Source: Negativicutes bacterium
Lineage (GTDB): Bacteria > Bacillota_C > Negativicutes > Sporomusales_B > JARLHX01
Reading direction: 5' to 3'
NCBI GenBank assembly: GCA_031292035.1
Contig: JARLHX010000022.1
Coordinates: 1 to 64,000, forward strand
DNA: 64,000 nt
Part shown: in pieces, positions 53,226-61,254 of the stretch
How positions within the stretch are numbered: the stretch's first letter is position 1
Layout: each line of letters starts with the position of its first letter
Translations under genes and position numbers: made by a program
The notes under the pieces: model-generated
Seen by the model: the letters and a program-made list of their open reading frames with translations, nothing else
The model's database searches: none
Told to the model about the DNA's origin: nothing

Positions 53226-54032
53226 ATGGGCGGAAAGCAATTTCGTATTATCCCGGTTGTCGACCTGAAAGGTGGGGTGGCGGTACATGCCATACGCGGC
53301 GAGCGCGAAAGGTATAAACCGGTAGTCAGCCCTTTAGCGGCGACCCCGGAGTTCTTTCCGCTGGTCGCGGCCTTTGGTTTTCAACTTGGTCTGACGGAGG
53401 TTTATGTCGCTGATCTGGACGCCATAACTGGGGGGCTGCCAGAAGGGAATTTCGCCGTCATGAGTGCGGCGATAAAAAAGATCCATAGCCTGGATGATCC
53501 TGCAAGCCCCTTTTCATTCATGGTCGATGCCGGAGTCCGGGACTGCACGGGTGCGGAGGCGGTATTTGCAGCCGGTGCCAACAAGGTTATTGTCGGCACG
53601 GAGACGCTGACAGACATCGCGGAGTTGGCAGTCCTCATCGGCGAGTATGGCTCGGGGCGGGTAGTTGTCAGCCTGGATAGCTGCGATGACTGCATCATCA
53701 GCCCAGCTGCCGCGTTGCGGGGATTGGGTCCTCCAGAGGCCATCCTAAGACTGCGGGAATATGGTGCCGAGCAGTTTGTTTTGCTGGAGCTGAAGAGGGT
53801 GGGGACTGCCGCCGGCCTGAACCGGAAACTGATCCAAGCGTGCCTTGCCTGCCTGCCGCTGACCCCGGGAAAAGAAGATCTGGCAAGCCCATCTTTGCTT
53901 ATTGGCGGTGGTGTTTCCGGGCGTGCCGACCTGGAATGGCTGAAGCAGGCTGGAGTCGCCGGTGCACTTATCGCCACCGCGCTACATGACGGCAGGCTCA
54001 CTGTCGAGGAGATAAAGGCCATAGTGGAGTGA
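53226..54032 (+). CDS. HisA-like TIM-barrel protein of the C1 island
   Basis: A 268-residue (beta/alpha)8 barrel closely resembling HisA. IIPVVDLKGGVAVHAIRGERERY contains the first catalytic Asp region, ELYVADLDAI-like EVYVADLDAITGG follows, and LLIGGGVSGRADLEWLKQAGVAGALIATALHDG supplies the phosphate-binding end. No other histidine gene is near, and HisA-like proteins occur in H4MPT clusters of other bacteria, so a role in pterin or furan biosynthesis is more likely than histidine synthesis. I chose ATG at 53226, not the longer upstream frame. Confidence 0.8.
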   Translation: MGGKQFRIIPVVDLKGGVAVHAIRGERERYKPVVSPLAATPEFFPLVAAFGFQLGLTEVYVADLDAITGGLPEGNFAVMSAAIKKIHSLDDPASPFSFMVDAGVRDCTGAEAVFAAGANKVIVGTETLTDIAELAVLIGEYGSGRVVVSLDSCDDCIISPAAALRGLGPPEAILRLREYGAEQFVLLELKRVGTAAGLNRKLIQACLACLPLTPGKEDLASPSLLIGGGVSGRADLEWLKQAGVAGALIATALHDGRLTVEEIKAIVE

Positions 54033-54098
54033 ACCTGTCGTTTCCGGGTCAGCGGAATAAGCAGCGAACACAAGGGAAGAAATAGGGTAAAAAGAGGG

Positions 54099-54659
54099 AT
54101 GACGATGAATGAATTGCGCGAGAATGCAGTAAGGAATCTATTGCTAAGCATCGGGGAAGACCCTGAACGGGAAGGTTTGCAAAACACCCCCTGCAGAGTC
54201 GCGAAGATGTATTCAGAGTTATTTTGCGGCTATACCCAAGACCCCCAGAATATTCTTGGAGTAATGTTTACGAATGAAGCTATCGACCTTCAGGAAATGG
54301 TCATTGTCAAAGATATCGGATTTTACTCGCATTGCGAGCATCACATGGTGCCCTTTGTCGGCGTAGTACATATCGCGTATATTCCCGACAAAAAATTTGT
54401 GGGACTTAGCAAGCTTGGCAGGCTGGTCGAGTGTTTTTCCCGGCGGCTGCAGGTTCAGGAACGCCTGACGAAACAACTGGTTGATGAAATCGAGGAAGCG
54501 TTGAAACCGAAGGGAGTTGCCGTGGTCATCAGTGCCGAACATTTGTGTATGACGATGCGCGGGGTGCAAAAGGCGGGTACCAAAACTGTGACCAGCCTGG
54601 TAACCGGTCTCTTTCGGACAGATCCGACCATCAAGGCCTCCTTTTACAGTATGCTATAG
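54099..54659 (+). CDS. folE: GTP cyclohydrolase I
   Basis: A 186-residue type I GTP cyclohydrolase making dihydroneopterin triphosphate, the pterin precursor of both folate and H4MPT. The zinc motif SHCEHHMVPFVG and the C-terminal EHLCMTMRGVQK with its second Zn-Cys are intact, as is KFVGLSKLGRLVECFSRRLQ. No other folate genes are near; placed 66 bases after the HisA-like gene, it likely feeds the H4MPT pathway. The first Met (54099) and the one two codons later are both possible starts. A terminator follows. Confidence 0.95.
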   Translation: MTMNELRENAVRNLLLSIGEDPEREGLQNTPCRVAKMYSELFCGYTQDPQNILGVMFTNEAIDLQEMVIVKDIGFYSHCEHHMVPFVGVVHIAYIPDKKFVGLSKLGRLVECFSRRLQVQERLTKQLVDEIEEALKPKGVAVVISAEHLCMTMRGVQKAGTKTVTSLVTGLFRTDPTIKASFYSML

Positions 54660-54755
54660 TTAAAAGTTCTTTCATAGGATTGTTGGCTTTAGAAGGAATC
54701 TTAAAATGCCATCAAGCCCACTGGTGCCCGGGGGCGTCCGCTATCCGGCAAGCAT

Positions 54756-54785
54756 ACCTCGCAGAAACTGCGTGGTTTTTTTTGC
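54756..54785 (+). terminator. Terminator at the end of the C1 island
   Basis: ACC-T-CGCAG, AAA loop, CTGCG-T-GGT, then eight T. Confidence 0.85.
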
Positions 54786-54826
54786 GTTAGTGAAATTTTG
54801 ATATTTAATATGACAAACAATATCTA

Positions 54827-54856
54827 GGTTCTTGGGAACCCGAGGGCTTTTTTAGC
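54827..54856 (+). terminator. Possible second terminator or leader hairpin
   Basis: GGTTC/GAACC with a short loop, then CCGAGGGCTTTTTT. It precedes the small exported-protein gene. The alternative is a regulatory leader element that I do not recognise. Confidence 0.4.
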
Positions 54857-54916
54857 GAATATAATCAGATATTCCAACATAGATTGAAGCAGAGTAATGA
54901 ACAAGGAGATTGTTGT

Positions 54917-55213
54917 ATGAGAAAAACTTTTAAACGGAACGTCATGCTGGTGCTTGTAATCTTCGTATTCGCGTTTGCCTGTAACATATGGTTATTGCCA
55001 CTGACCACAGTTGCGGCAAGTCCATCGACTAAAATTGTGCAATTGCATCGGGTGGATTTCAGTGGTGTTTATGCCCTGCCGGAGGGGGTATGGCTGAAAG
55101 ACGTGCTGCTGGACGGTCAACCAGCCAAATATGTGCTGGTCAAAAACGGAACTGAGGTTGACGTATGGGCCGCGCGGGCGAATTCGCGGGTTGAGGCTGT
55201 CATTTATCAATAA
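54917..55213 (+). CDS. Small exported protein, unknown
   Basis: A 98-residue protein with an N-terminal signal peptide (KRNVMLVLVIFVFAFACN core, cleavage near TVAAS). The mature part of about 60 residues looks beta-rich (LHRVDFSGVYALPEGVW). No known motif. I chose ATG at 54917, with AAGGAG about 8 bases upstream. It has its own terminator. Confidence 0.6.
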   Translation: MRKTFKRNVMLVLVIFVFAFACNIWLLPLTTVAASPSTKIVQLHRVDFSGVYALPEGVWLKDVLLDGQPAKYVLVKNGTEVDVWAARANSRVEAVIYQ

Positions 55214-55240
55214 GGCGGTCGGGCCATGGCAGTAAACTCA

Positions 55241-55273
55241 AAAAGGCTTGCAGAAATGCAAGGCCTTTTTTTA
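55241..55273 (+). terminator. Intrinsic terminator
   Basis: AAGGCTTGCA, GAAA loop, TGCAAGGCC, then a long T-run; the same GCTTGCAGAAATGCA core as after tRNA-Leu. Confidence 0.88.
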
Positions 55274-55275
55274 TG

Positions 55276-55647
55276 TAATGTAAGCCGCTCTTGGACGAAG
55301 TTATATTCTCATACATATTCAATGTAGTTTAAAGAAGGATTTTGGGATTTTTTATAAAATTTGGTAATTGGCGGGAGGGGGCGAAGAACCAGCTGGTGGA
55401 CATTGTTTGTGGATTTCTTAAAATAATCGGGCTGGAAAGGAGCCTTCAAAAAGCAGTGCTGTTATTTTCCGCCTACGCTCATAACGCAGCGAAAAATTTG
55501 TAAAGGAATTTAATATTTGGGCGTTAGTCACATTTTTGTCACATTATTCCTTTATAATGAAACGATCATTAACAGAGTCGATGCCTAAGGTCTAGGCTTG
55601 GGCAATTCTGTAAAGCTTATAAATCACAGGAATAGGGGCGAATTTGC
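55276..55647. other. AT-rich leader of the adenylation-domain gene
   Basis: About 370 bases without a gene. A TATAAT at about 55554 is a plausible -10, but the -35 is weak. I see no known riboswitch. Confidence 0.5.
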
Positions 55648-58215
55648 TTGAATTATGCTGGTTGGCAATGTGAAGATGTGAACATTACAGATATGATCTT
55701 TAGGCATGTAAAAAAAAGTCCAAATTCAATTGCACTTATCACGCCAAGGATGGAGACATATACTTACAGGCAACTTTCAGATAGTACCCACCGTCTTTTC
55801 TGTAATCTACTAAAAGCGGGAGTCCAAGAAAAAAGTCGAATCGCCTTCGTATTGCCCAGTAATGCTGAAACCGCAATCGTTTTCTTAGCAGTAGCCCAAA
55901 TTGCTACCTGCATACCATTAAATCCAGCGTACTCCACTCGGGAGTTTAAACTGTACCTAAGTACGATGAACGCCACTGCAGTGATAGTCAGGGATGGTTT
56001 TCCGCAAGCTGCAGTAACAGCGGCTAGAGAACTCCGTATTCAGATAATTTCGCTCATGACTGCGCGGCAAAACGGTGTAATGGAATTAACGTCTAATGTT
56101 CAGCGTGTTGGGAAAAGTAAGGCACAAGCGATGATCACTAAGTTTTCGGATACTGCTTTACTATTGCACACTTCAGGGACAACTGCGCAGCCCAAAATCG
56201 TTCCCATAACCCATGAGATGCTGGCATGTTCAGTGCAAAACACGGCTAAAGCATTTAATCTGACGAAGAACGACCGCTGCTTAAGTGTTGCCCCAATGTT
56301 TCATACTCATGGGCTAGTGGTAGCTGTCCTGGCCTCGTTGTTTGCGGGCGGTAGCGTGATTTGTCTGCCAAAATTTGATGAAGACCAGTTTTTTCATTCT
56401 TTGTCGACGTTGGCACCTACTTGGTATACTGCTGTCCCTGCGATACATCAACGGGTTTTGGATCATACGCAAAAATTACCGGATTTTAAAACTTGTTCAT
56501 TGAGATTTATCCGCTCTGCGGCCGGGCCATTGCCCATTAGACTAGGGAATGAGCTGGAAGAAAAATTTGCTGTTCCGGTGATCAATACATACGGAATGAC
56601 GGAGGCATCATCGCAGATTGCCAGTGAACCCCTGTCTCCCATGAACAGGAAAAAAGGGTCGGTGGGAACCTCCAATGGTTGTAAGCTGGCCATTATGGAT
56701 ATTCATGGGATGATGCTTGATGCCAAGATCATCGGTGAAGTAGTCATTCGTGGCCAGAACGTTTTGAAAGAGTACGAGAATAATCCGATAATCAACGAAC
56801 AGTCATTTCGGGGCGGGTGGTTTAGAACTGGAGATCAGGGATATGTGGACGAAGACGGTTACTTATTTATTACTGGTCGACTTAAAGAGATCATCAATCG
56901 TGGTGGGCAAAAAATCCTGCCAAACGAGATCGACGATATCCTGGCCGAACATCCGGCGATCGCTGAGGCCGCCGCGTTTCCGATTCCTCACGCAACGTTG
57001 GGCTATGATCTTGGCGTGGCAATTGTACTGCGGCAAGGTTTTTTAGTTTCTGCAAGTGAAGTTCGACAATTCGTTAGTCAACATCTCGCCCAATTCAAGG
57101 TGCCTTCACGGGTATCTTTTGTAGCCCAAATACCAAAAGGACCGACTGGTAAAATCAGACGAAGCATGTTGGCAGAGAAGGTACTGACAGATCCATCCAC
57201 CCATCGGGAAAAGCCGGTGACTAAACCGGTAAATAGTATAGAAGCTAGATTGGTTAGCATCTGGAAAGGGCTTCTTCACGCAGAAGAAATTAGCATTCTG
57301 GATGATTTCTTCCAAGTTGGAGGAGATTCTTTGACGGCAACGATCCTGCTTGCTGAAATAGAAGGTCTATGGAATTGCAGCATTAGTTATGCAACAATGC
57401 GCGAAAATCCAATTTTAAAAGATCTAGCCCAAACAATAAAACAACATGACGCAGAAAAGGCTCTTATCGCCATTCAAGCGGGAGGAAAGATGCTTCCTAT
57501 TTATTGTGTTCACCCGATAGATGGCGATATCGGCGCATATTTAAAGCTAGTTAATCATCTGGAGAAAACCCAACCGGTGTTTGGACTGCGGGCTACAGGG
57601 CTTGGCTATTCAGATGGCGACTCATCGACGATGGAAGTTCTAGCGCGGCAATACGTTTTTGAAATCCTCGAACAACGGCCCAGTGGACCTTACATATTAG
57701 TTGGATATTCGTTCGGTGGAGTAATTGCCTTTGAGATGGCGCAGCAATTGATAAACGCTAAAAAAGAAGTGGTGCTACTGCTTATTGATACACGAGCGCC
57801 AAAGATGTATCAAGAATATAGTAAGATAGATAAATTTATTCACAAGACCAAGAAGAGTTTTAGCAAGTTTAGTAGCAGTCCCCTGGAGTACCTTGCAGGT
57901 AAATTGGAGAAATTGTTCGCGCAACCCAAAGAGCAAACAGACATTGCCCATATTCGACGTGTTGCCAATTATTTAGAGCCGATTCGCGATTGTTATAACC
58001 CGTTGCGCTATAATGGGAAAATCATTCTTTTTCGAGCAGCGGATCGAGTGGGTGAGAGATACTATTTCGAGGAGACTTTGGGATGGAAGTATCTTACTGA
58101 ACGACCGATAGATATTTACGTTATCCCTGGGAACCATGATTCCATTATGCATGAACCGAACGTTGGACATTGCGGTAAAATTATCACAAAGTATTTATCA
58201 GAACTTCAACAATAA
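55648..58215 (+). CDS. Stand-alone NRPS-like protein: adenylation - carrier - thioesterase
   Basis: An 855-residue three-domain protein. The adenylation domain covers about residues 1-510: LLHTSGTTAQPK is the phosphate loop, INTYGMTEASSQ core A5, GWFRTGDQGYVDEDGYLF core A7 and GRLKEIINRGGQKI core A8. A carrier domain is at about 530-600 with the phosphopantetheine Ser in FFQVGGDSLTA. A type I thioesterase is at about 620-855 with GYSFGGVIAFE (nucleophile) and a C-terminal GNHDSIMHEP (His). No condensation domain is present, as in enzymes that dimerise or release aryl/keto acids. The A domain resembles acyl-CoA ligases; its substrate is unknown. TTG at 55648 is assumed. The gene is distinctly AT-richer than the C1 island. 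Confidence 0.88.
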   Translation: MNYAGWQCEDVNITDMIFRHVKKSPNSIALITPRMETYTYRQLSDSTHRLFCNLLKAGVQEKSRIAFVLPSNAETAIVFLAVAQIATCIPLNPAYSTREFKLYLSTMNATAVIVRDGFPQAAVTAARELRIQIISLMTARQNGVMELTSNVQRVGKSKAQAMITKFSDTALLLHTSGTTAQPKIVPITHEMLACSVQNTAKAFNLTKNDRCLSVAPMFHTHGLVVAVLASLFAGGSVICLPKFDEDQFFHSLSTLAPTWYTAVPAIHQRVLDHTQKLPDFKTCSLRFIRSAAGPLPIRLGNELEEKFAVPVINTYGMTEASSQIASEPLSPMNRKKGSVGTSNGCKLAIMDIHGMMLDAKIIGEVVIRGQNVLKEYENNPIINEQSFRGGWFRTGDQGYVDEDGYLFITGRLKEIINRGGQKILPNEIDDILAEHPAIAEAAAFPIPHATLGYDLGVAIVLRQGFLVSASEVRQFVSQHLAQFKVPSRVSFVAQIPKGPTGKIRRSMLAEKVLTDPSTHREKPVTKPVNSIEARLVSIWKGLLHAEEISILDDFFQVGGDSLTATILLAEIEGLWNCSISYATMRENPILKDLAQTIKQHDAEKALIAIQAGGKMLPIYCVHPIDGDIGAYLKLVNHLEKTQPVFGLRATGLGYSDGDSSTMEVLARQYVFEILEQRPSGPYILVGYSFGGVIAFEMAQQLINAKKEVVLLLIDTRAPKMYQEYSKIDKFIHKTKKSFSKFSSSPLEYLAGKLEKLFAQPKEQTDIAHIRRVANYLEPIRDCYNPLRYNGKIILFRAADRVGERYYFEETLGWKYLTERPIDIYVIPGNHDSIMHEPNVGHCGKIITKYLSELQQ

Positions 58216-58395
58216 CCTGTAATATTTCAATATCAGATATCACAAAAATGAAAACACTTCCGTGGTTTATAACCTATGATCAAATTAAATGTGATCTATA
58301 AGTGTTAATTTTGAGTGATGGTCGCAGTCTACTCCCCAAGTATTATGATATTATGATAGAAGAAATTTATATTTGCGAGTTAGGGGTATTGGTAA

Positions 58396-59199
58396 ATGGA
58401 TTTTGAATTTGATTTTGAAAGTGTTTCAGAGAAAGCATATTGCTTTTTGTTTTGTGGTGATGAACTATTAATCAAAGAAGTTGACGGTGGGTTTCAGATT
58501 CCGCTTGTTTGTGACTTAGAGATTCTCGATAGTAAACCAGTGCATGTTTATTATATGGGCTTGTTTGCGGGGAACAAGTGTTATTCGGCGATCTGTTGCA
58601 AAAGCAGCCCCCAAGGCTTTTCTTTCAAGAAGATCAGACAGGTATACGGCCTGATAGAAGATGATTGTTATTGGCTTATGCTTCGTGCGTTTCATATTAT
58701 GAGCTGGATAAAAGCAAACAGGTTTTGTGGCTGTTGTGGTGGCCAAATGAAGGTATCACCCCAGGATCTTGCGGTTCAATGTGGAGGATGTAAACAGATT
58801 GTATATCCTCGAATCTCTCCTGCGATTATCGTTGCAGTTACTAAAGCGGATAAGATTTTGCTGGCGCATTCAAATCGGTTTCCCCCTGGAAGATATAGTG
58901 TAATCGCCGGATTTGTTGAACCGGGGGAGGCGCTTGAAGACTGTGTCAAAAGAGAAGTGAAAGAAGAAGTTGGCATTGATGTAACCGCTATTCAGTATTT
59001 TGGGAGCCAGCCATGGCCTTTTCCTGACTCGCTTATGGTTGCTTTTACTGCCAGGTGGTCAGGCGGGGAGGTAAAGATTGATAACAAAGAAATTGTTGAT
59101 GCCCATTGGTATTCGGCCGATCATCTCCCCAACCTTCCGAATAAGGACAGTATAGCTAGACAGTTAATTGACTGGTTTGTTGAACAAGCAAAAATTTAG
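58396..59199 (+). CDS. nudC: NAD+ diphosphatase (NADH pyrophosphatase)
   Basis: A 267-residue Nudix hydrolase that cleaves NAD(H) or removes NAD caps from RNA. The zinc ribbon CGCCGG/CGGCKQ lies at about residues 113-134. The Nudix box is GFVEPGEALEDC.. REVKEEVGI, and the family-specific SQPWPFPDSL follows it. The N-terminal domain is divergent, as in other NudC proteins. It lies downstream of the NRPS-like gene but with 180 bases between, so a link is uncertain. Confidence 0.93.
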   Translation: MDFEFDFESVSEKAYCFLFCGDELLIKEVDGGFQIPLVCDLEILDSKPVHVYYMGLFAGNKCYSAICCKSSPQGFSFKKIRQVYGLIEDDCYWLMLRAFHIMSWIKANRFCGCCGGQMKVSPQDLAVQCGGCKQIVYPRISPAIIVAVTKADKILLAHSNRFPPGRYSVIAGFVEPGEALEDCVKREVKEEVGIDVTAIQYFGSQPWPFPDSLMVAFTARWSGGEVKIDNKEIVDAHWYSADHLPNLPNKDSIARQLIDWFVEQAKI

Positions 59200-59248
59200 G
59201 ACTTATTATCCTCTAGTCTATTCTCCAGCCGAGATCGAACGTCTCCAG

Positions 59249-59284
59249 GCTGTCTTGCCGGTTCAGCAGGACAGCTTTTGTTAT
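59249..59284 (+). terminator. Terminator of nudC
   Basis: GCTGTC and GACAGC flank a partly paired loop, followed by TTTTGTTATG. Confidence 0.75.
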
Positions 59285-59459
59285 GTTAAGGATCTTTTTA
59301 ATCGTTGCAGGAAACTTTCTTTTAACAATGAAACAATTTATTTTTAAAAGGAGTTGTTAGTTGTGCGCCGAATCTATAGTATCTGCGCTAAATTTGGTTT
59401 AATGACGCTTGTGTCAAAGTAGTCTTTTCCATAAATTAAAATGTGAAGGAAGTGGCTTG

Positions 59460-60095
59460 GTGTTCGATTATTTCAGCGGACTGATGCAAATGGCGTTGAC
59501 GTTTTTTTATAATGTAACAAGCTATATGGGCTTTCCGAATTATGGTGTGGCGATTATTTTGCTGACGGTGGCAATAAAGATAGTATTGTATCCTTTGACG
59601 GTCAAGCAGGTCAAATCCATGAAAAAAATGCAGGAGCTTGGGCCCAAGCTAAAGGCTCTGCAAGAACAATATAAAGACAATAAACCAAAACAGCAGGAGG
59701 AAGTCGCGAAACTGTATAAGACGGCAGGTGTCAATCCTTTGGCGGGCTGTTTGCCGCTATTGATTCAGATGCCGTTTTTAGCCAGTATTTTCTATGCAAT
59801 AAGAGATTTCGGCTATGTTAGCCAACCTAGTTTTTTGTGGATAAAAACATTGGCAGTTAGTGATCCGATATATCTTCTTCCAATTCTGGCGGCGGTCACT
59901 ACCTATATTTCATCAAAACAGACGATGACTGATTCAAGTCAGCAAGGCAAAATGATGACAATGGTTATGCCGCTCTTTATCGGGTACATGACGCTGCGTT
60001 TTCCGGCTGGATTGGGTTTATATTGGGTGGTGAGCAATCTTGTCCAGATTGTGCAGCAACGGTTCCTATACCGCGGACTGGCGACTGCCAGTTAA
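59460..60095 (+). CDS. yidC: YidC/Oxa1-family membrane protein insertase
   Basis: A 211-residue integral membrane protein with five predicted helices. YGVAIILLTVAIKIVLYPLTVKQVKSMKKMQELGPKL is the hallmark first helix with the conserved Arg/Lys-lined groove, followed by the coiled cytoplasmic hairpin (LQEQYKDNKPKQQEEVAKLYK) and GCLPLLIQMPFLASIFYAI. GTG at 59460 with GAAGGAAG upstream was chosen. Its normal neighbours (rpmH, rnpA, jag) are absent, so this is probably a second, accessory YidC of the cell. Confidence 0.93.
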   Translation: MFDYFSGLMQMALTFFYNVTSYMGFPNYGVAIILLTVAIKIVLYPLTVKQVKSMKKMQELGPKLKALQEQYKDNKPKQQEEVAKLYKTAGVNPLAGCLPLLIQMPFLASIFYAIRDFGYVSQPSFLWIKTLAVSDPIYLLPILAAVTTYISSKQTMTDSSQQGKMMTMVMPLFIGYMTLRFPAGLGLYWVVSNLVQIVQQRFLYRGLATAS

Positions 60096-60152
60096 GTTTT
60101 TAGGCAGAATCGTCCAGTCTGCTCAAATGTATTCTGCTGCGGTTTGATAATG

Positions 60153-60180
60153 AAAGAAGCACCCGCAGGGTGCTTCTTTC
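60153..60180. terminator. Bidirectional terminator
   Basis: AAGAAGCACCC/GGGTGCTTCTT with a short loop between the convergent yidC and GntR-RCK genes. Confidence 0.85.
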
Positions 60181-60223
60181 GTGTAATGGTGTAATGACGT
60201 GCTTTCAAGCTTCTGGTATCAAT

Positions 60224-60985
60224 TTAAGCGCATTCACACAGCAGTGCCAAATAAGTTTGACACATCGGATCACAAAGGATATTCAGAGCAGAATAGGTAG
60301 ACTCAGTCACTAAAAGGGTGAAAGCAGATATAGCTCCTAAGCGACCAATGCCGGGGATTTTCGGTAGAATTTGATTTTGGCGGATAAAATCAAGGACTTT
60401 CTCGTCGACCCTCTCTGGCCCGACCACGAGAATACGGTCATTTTCCTGTATGATCATATCTGGGGCTGGAGACACGAGCAATTCTCCGCCGCGACGAATG
60501 GCAACCAAGGTCGCACCGGTGTGTCGCCAAAGGGTGATTTCCTCTAAAGATCTGCCAATGATATGGGACTTGCTGGGGATGCTTATCTCTTCGGGAATCA
60601 GGGGCTTTAAACTCTTTAGTCTGTCAGAAAAGGACTGCGTTTTGCTGTACATGATTTCAAATTGCTTGTCAATTTGTTGCTTTTTCGCCAATACGAGTTC
60701 AAGTTCTTCCTGTAACAGGCCGGACATCATATCATTCTTGCCTTCTACGAAACGACCGGCATTTTCTTTTGATGTGATGGTGATTTCTTTTCCCTGCGAA
60801 ACTTGAACCACATTTGAATCTTTAAGCAGGCTGACCGACTTTCTTATTGTTTCGGGAGAAACAGAATATTGACAAGATAATAGCGATCTGCCGGATAATT
60901 TGCTTCCAACCGGAAATTCTTGGTTCACGATTTTTTTCGCGATATCCAGGGCGATACTCTGATAAACTGATTGTTTGATTGTCAC
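60224..60985 (-). CDS. GntR-type HTH regulator with RCK_C (TrkA-C) domain
   Basis: A 253-residue protein. Residues 1-75 are a GntR-like winged helix (SIALDIAKKIVNQEFPVGSKL, then SVSPETIRKSVSLLKD), residues 76-130 a helical linker, and about 140-215 an RCK_C domain (IIGRSLEEITLWRHTGATLVAI, then ILVVGPERVDEKVLDFI). RCK_C domains bind small ligands such as c-di-AMP or nucleotides in K+ transport systems, so this may be a ligand-responsive repressor of ion-related genes (inference). The C-terminal tail has three Cys residues. It starts at GTG with GGGGGGAG upstream. It is a single gene, and the about 270 bases upstream hold no gene. Confidence 0.85.
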   Translation of the reverse strand: MTIKQSVYQSIALDIAKKIVNQEFPVGSKLSGRSLLSCQYSVSPETIRKSVSLLKDSNVVQVSQGKEITITSKENAGRFVEGKNDMMSGLLQEELELVLAKKQQIDKQFEIMYSKTQSFSDRLKSLKPLIPEEISIPSKSHIIGRSLEEITLWRHTGATLVAIRRGGELLVSPAPDMIIQENDRILVVGPERVDEKVLDFIRQNQILPKIPGIGRLGAISAFTLLVTESTYSALNILCDPMCQTYLALLCECA

Positions 60986-61254
60986 CTTATCTCCCCCCTA
61001 AAAACACGCCGCCCCAAAACTGGTTAACAACGCCAAAATATAATGAATTGTACTTCAATAATTCAACAGCTACAATGATTTTCCTGTAAGGGCCCGTCTT
61101 TTTCCTCCATGCTGACTATTGGTTAAATGCCTGATCATTGAGGGGGCTTTGACAAAGGGACAAAATAATGGCGCAAGTTTGAAAGGATGTCAGAAATCGG
61201 TGAAGAAATAGGGGCTGAAGGGACTATATTATTAAAGGAGACGAAGTCTCGGCT

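Noticed and set aside
53226..54032. Annotation as histidine-biosynthesis HisA
   Set aside because: No his genes nearby and the tight C1-island context; kept as HisA-like only.
54660..54916. A c-di-GMP (GEMM) riboswitch after folE
   Set aside because: The conserved GEMM core is not present; the hairpins look like terminators.
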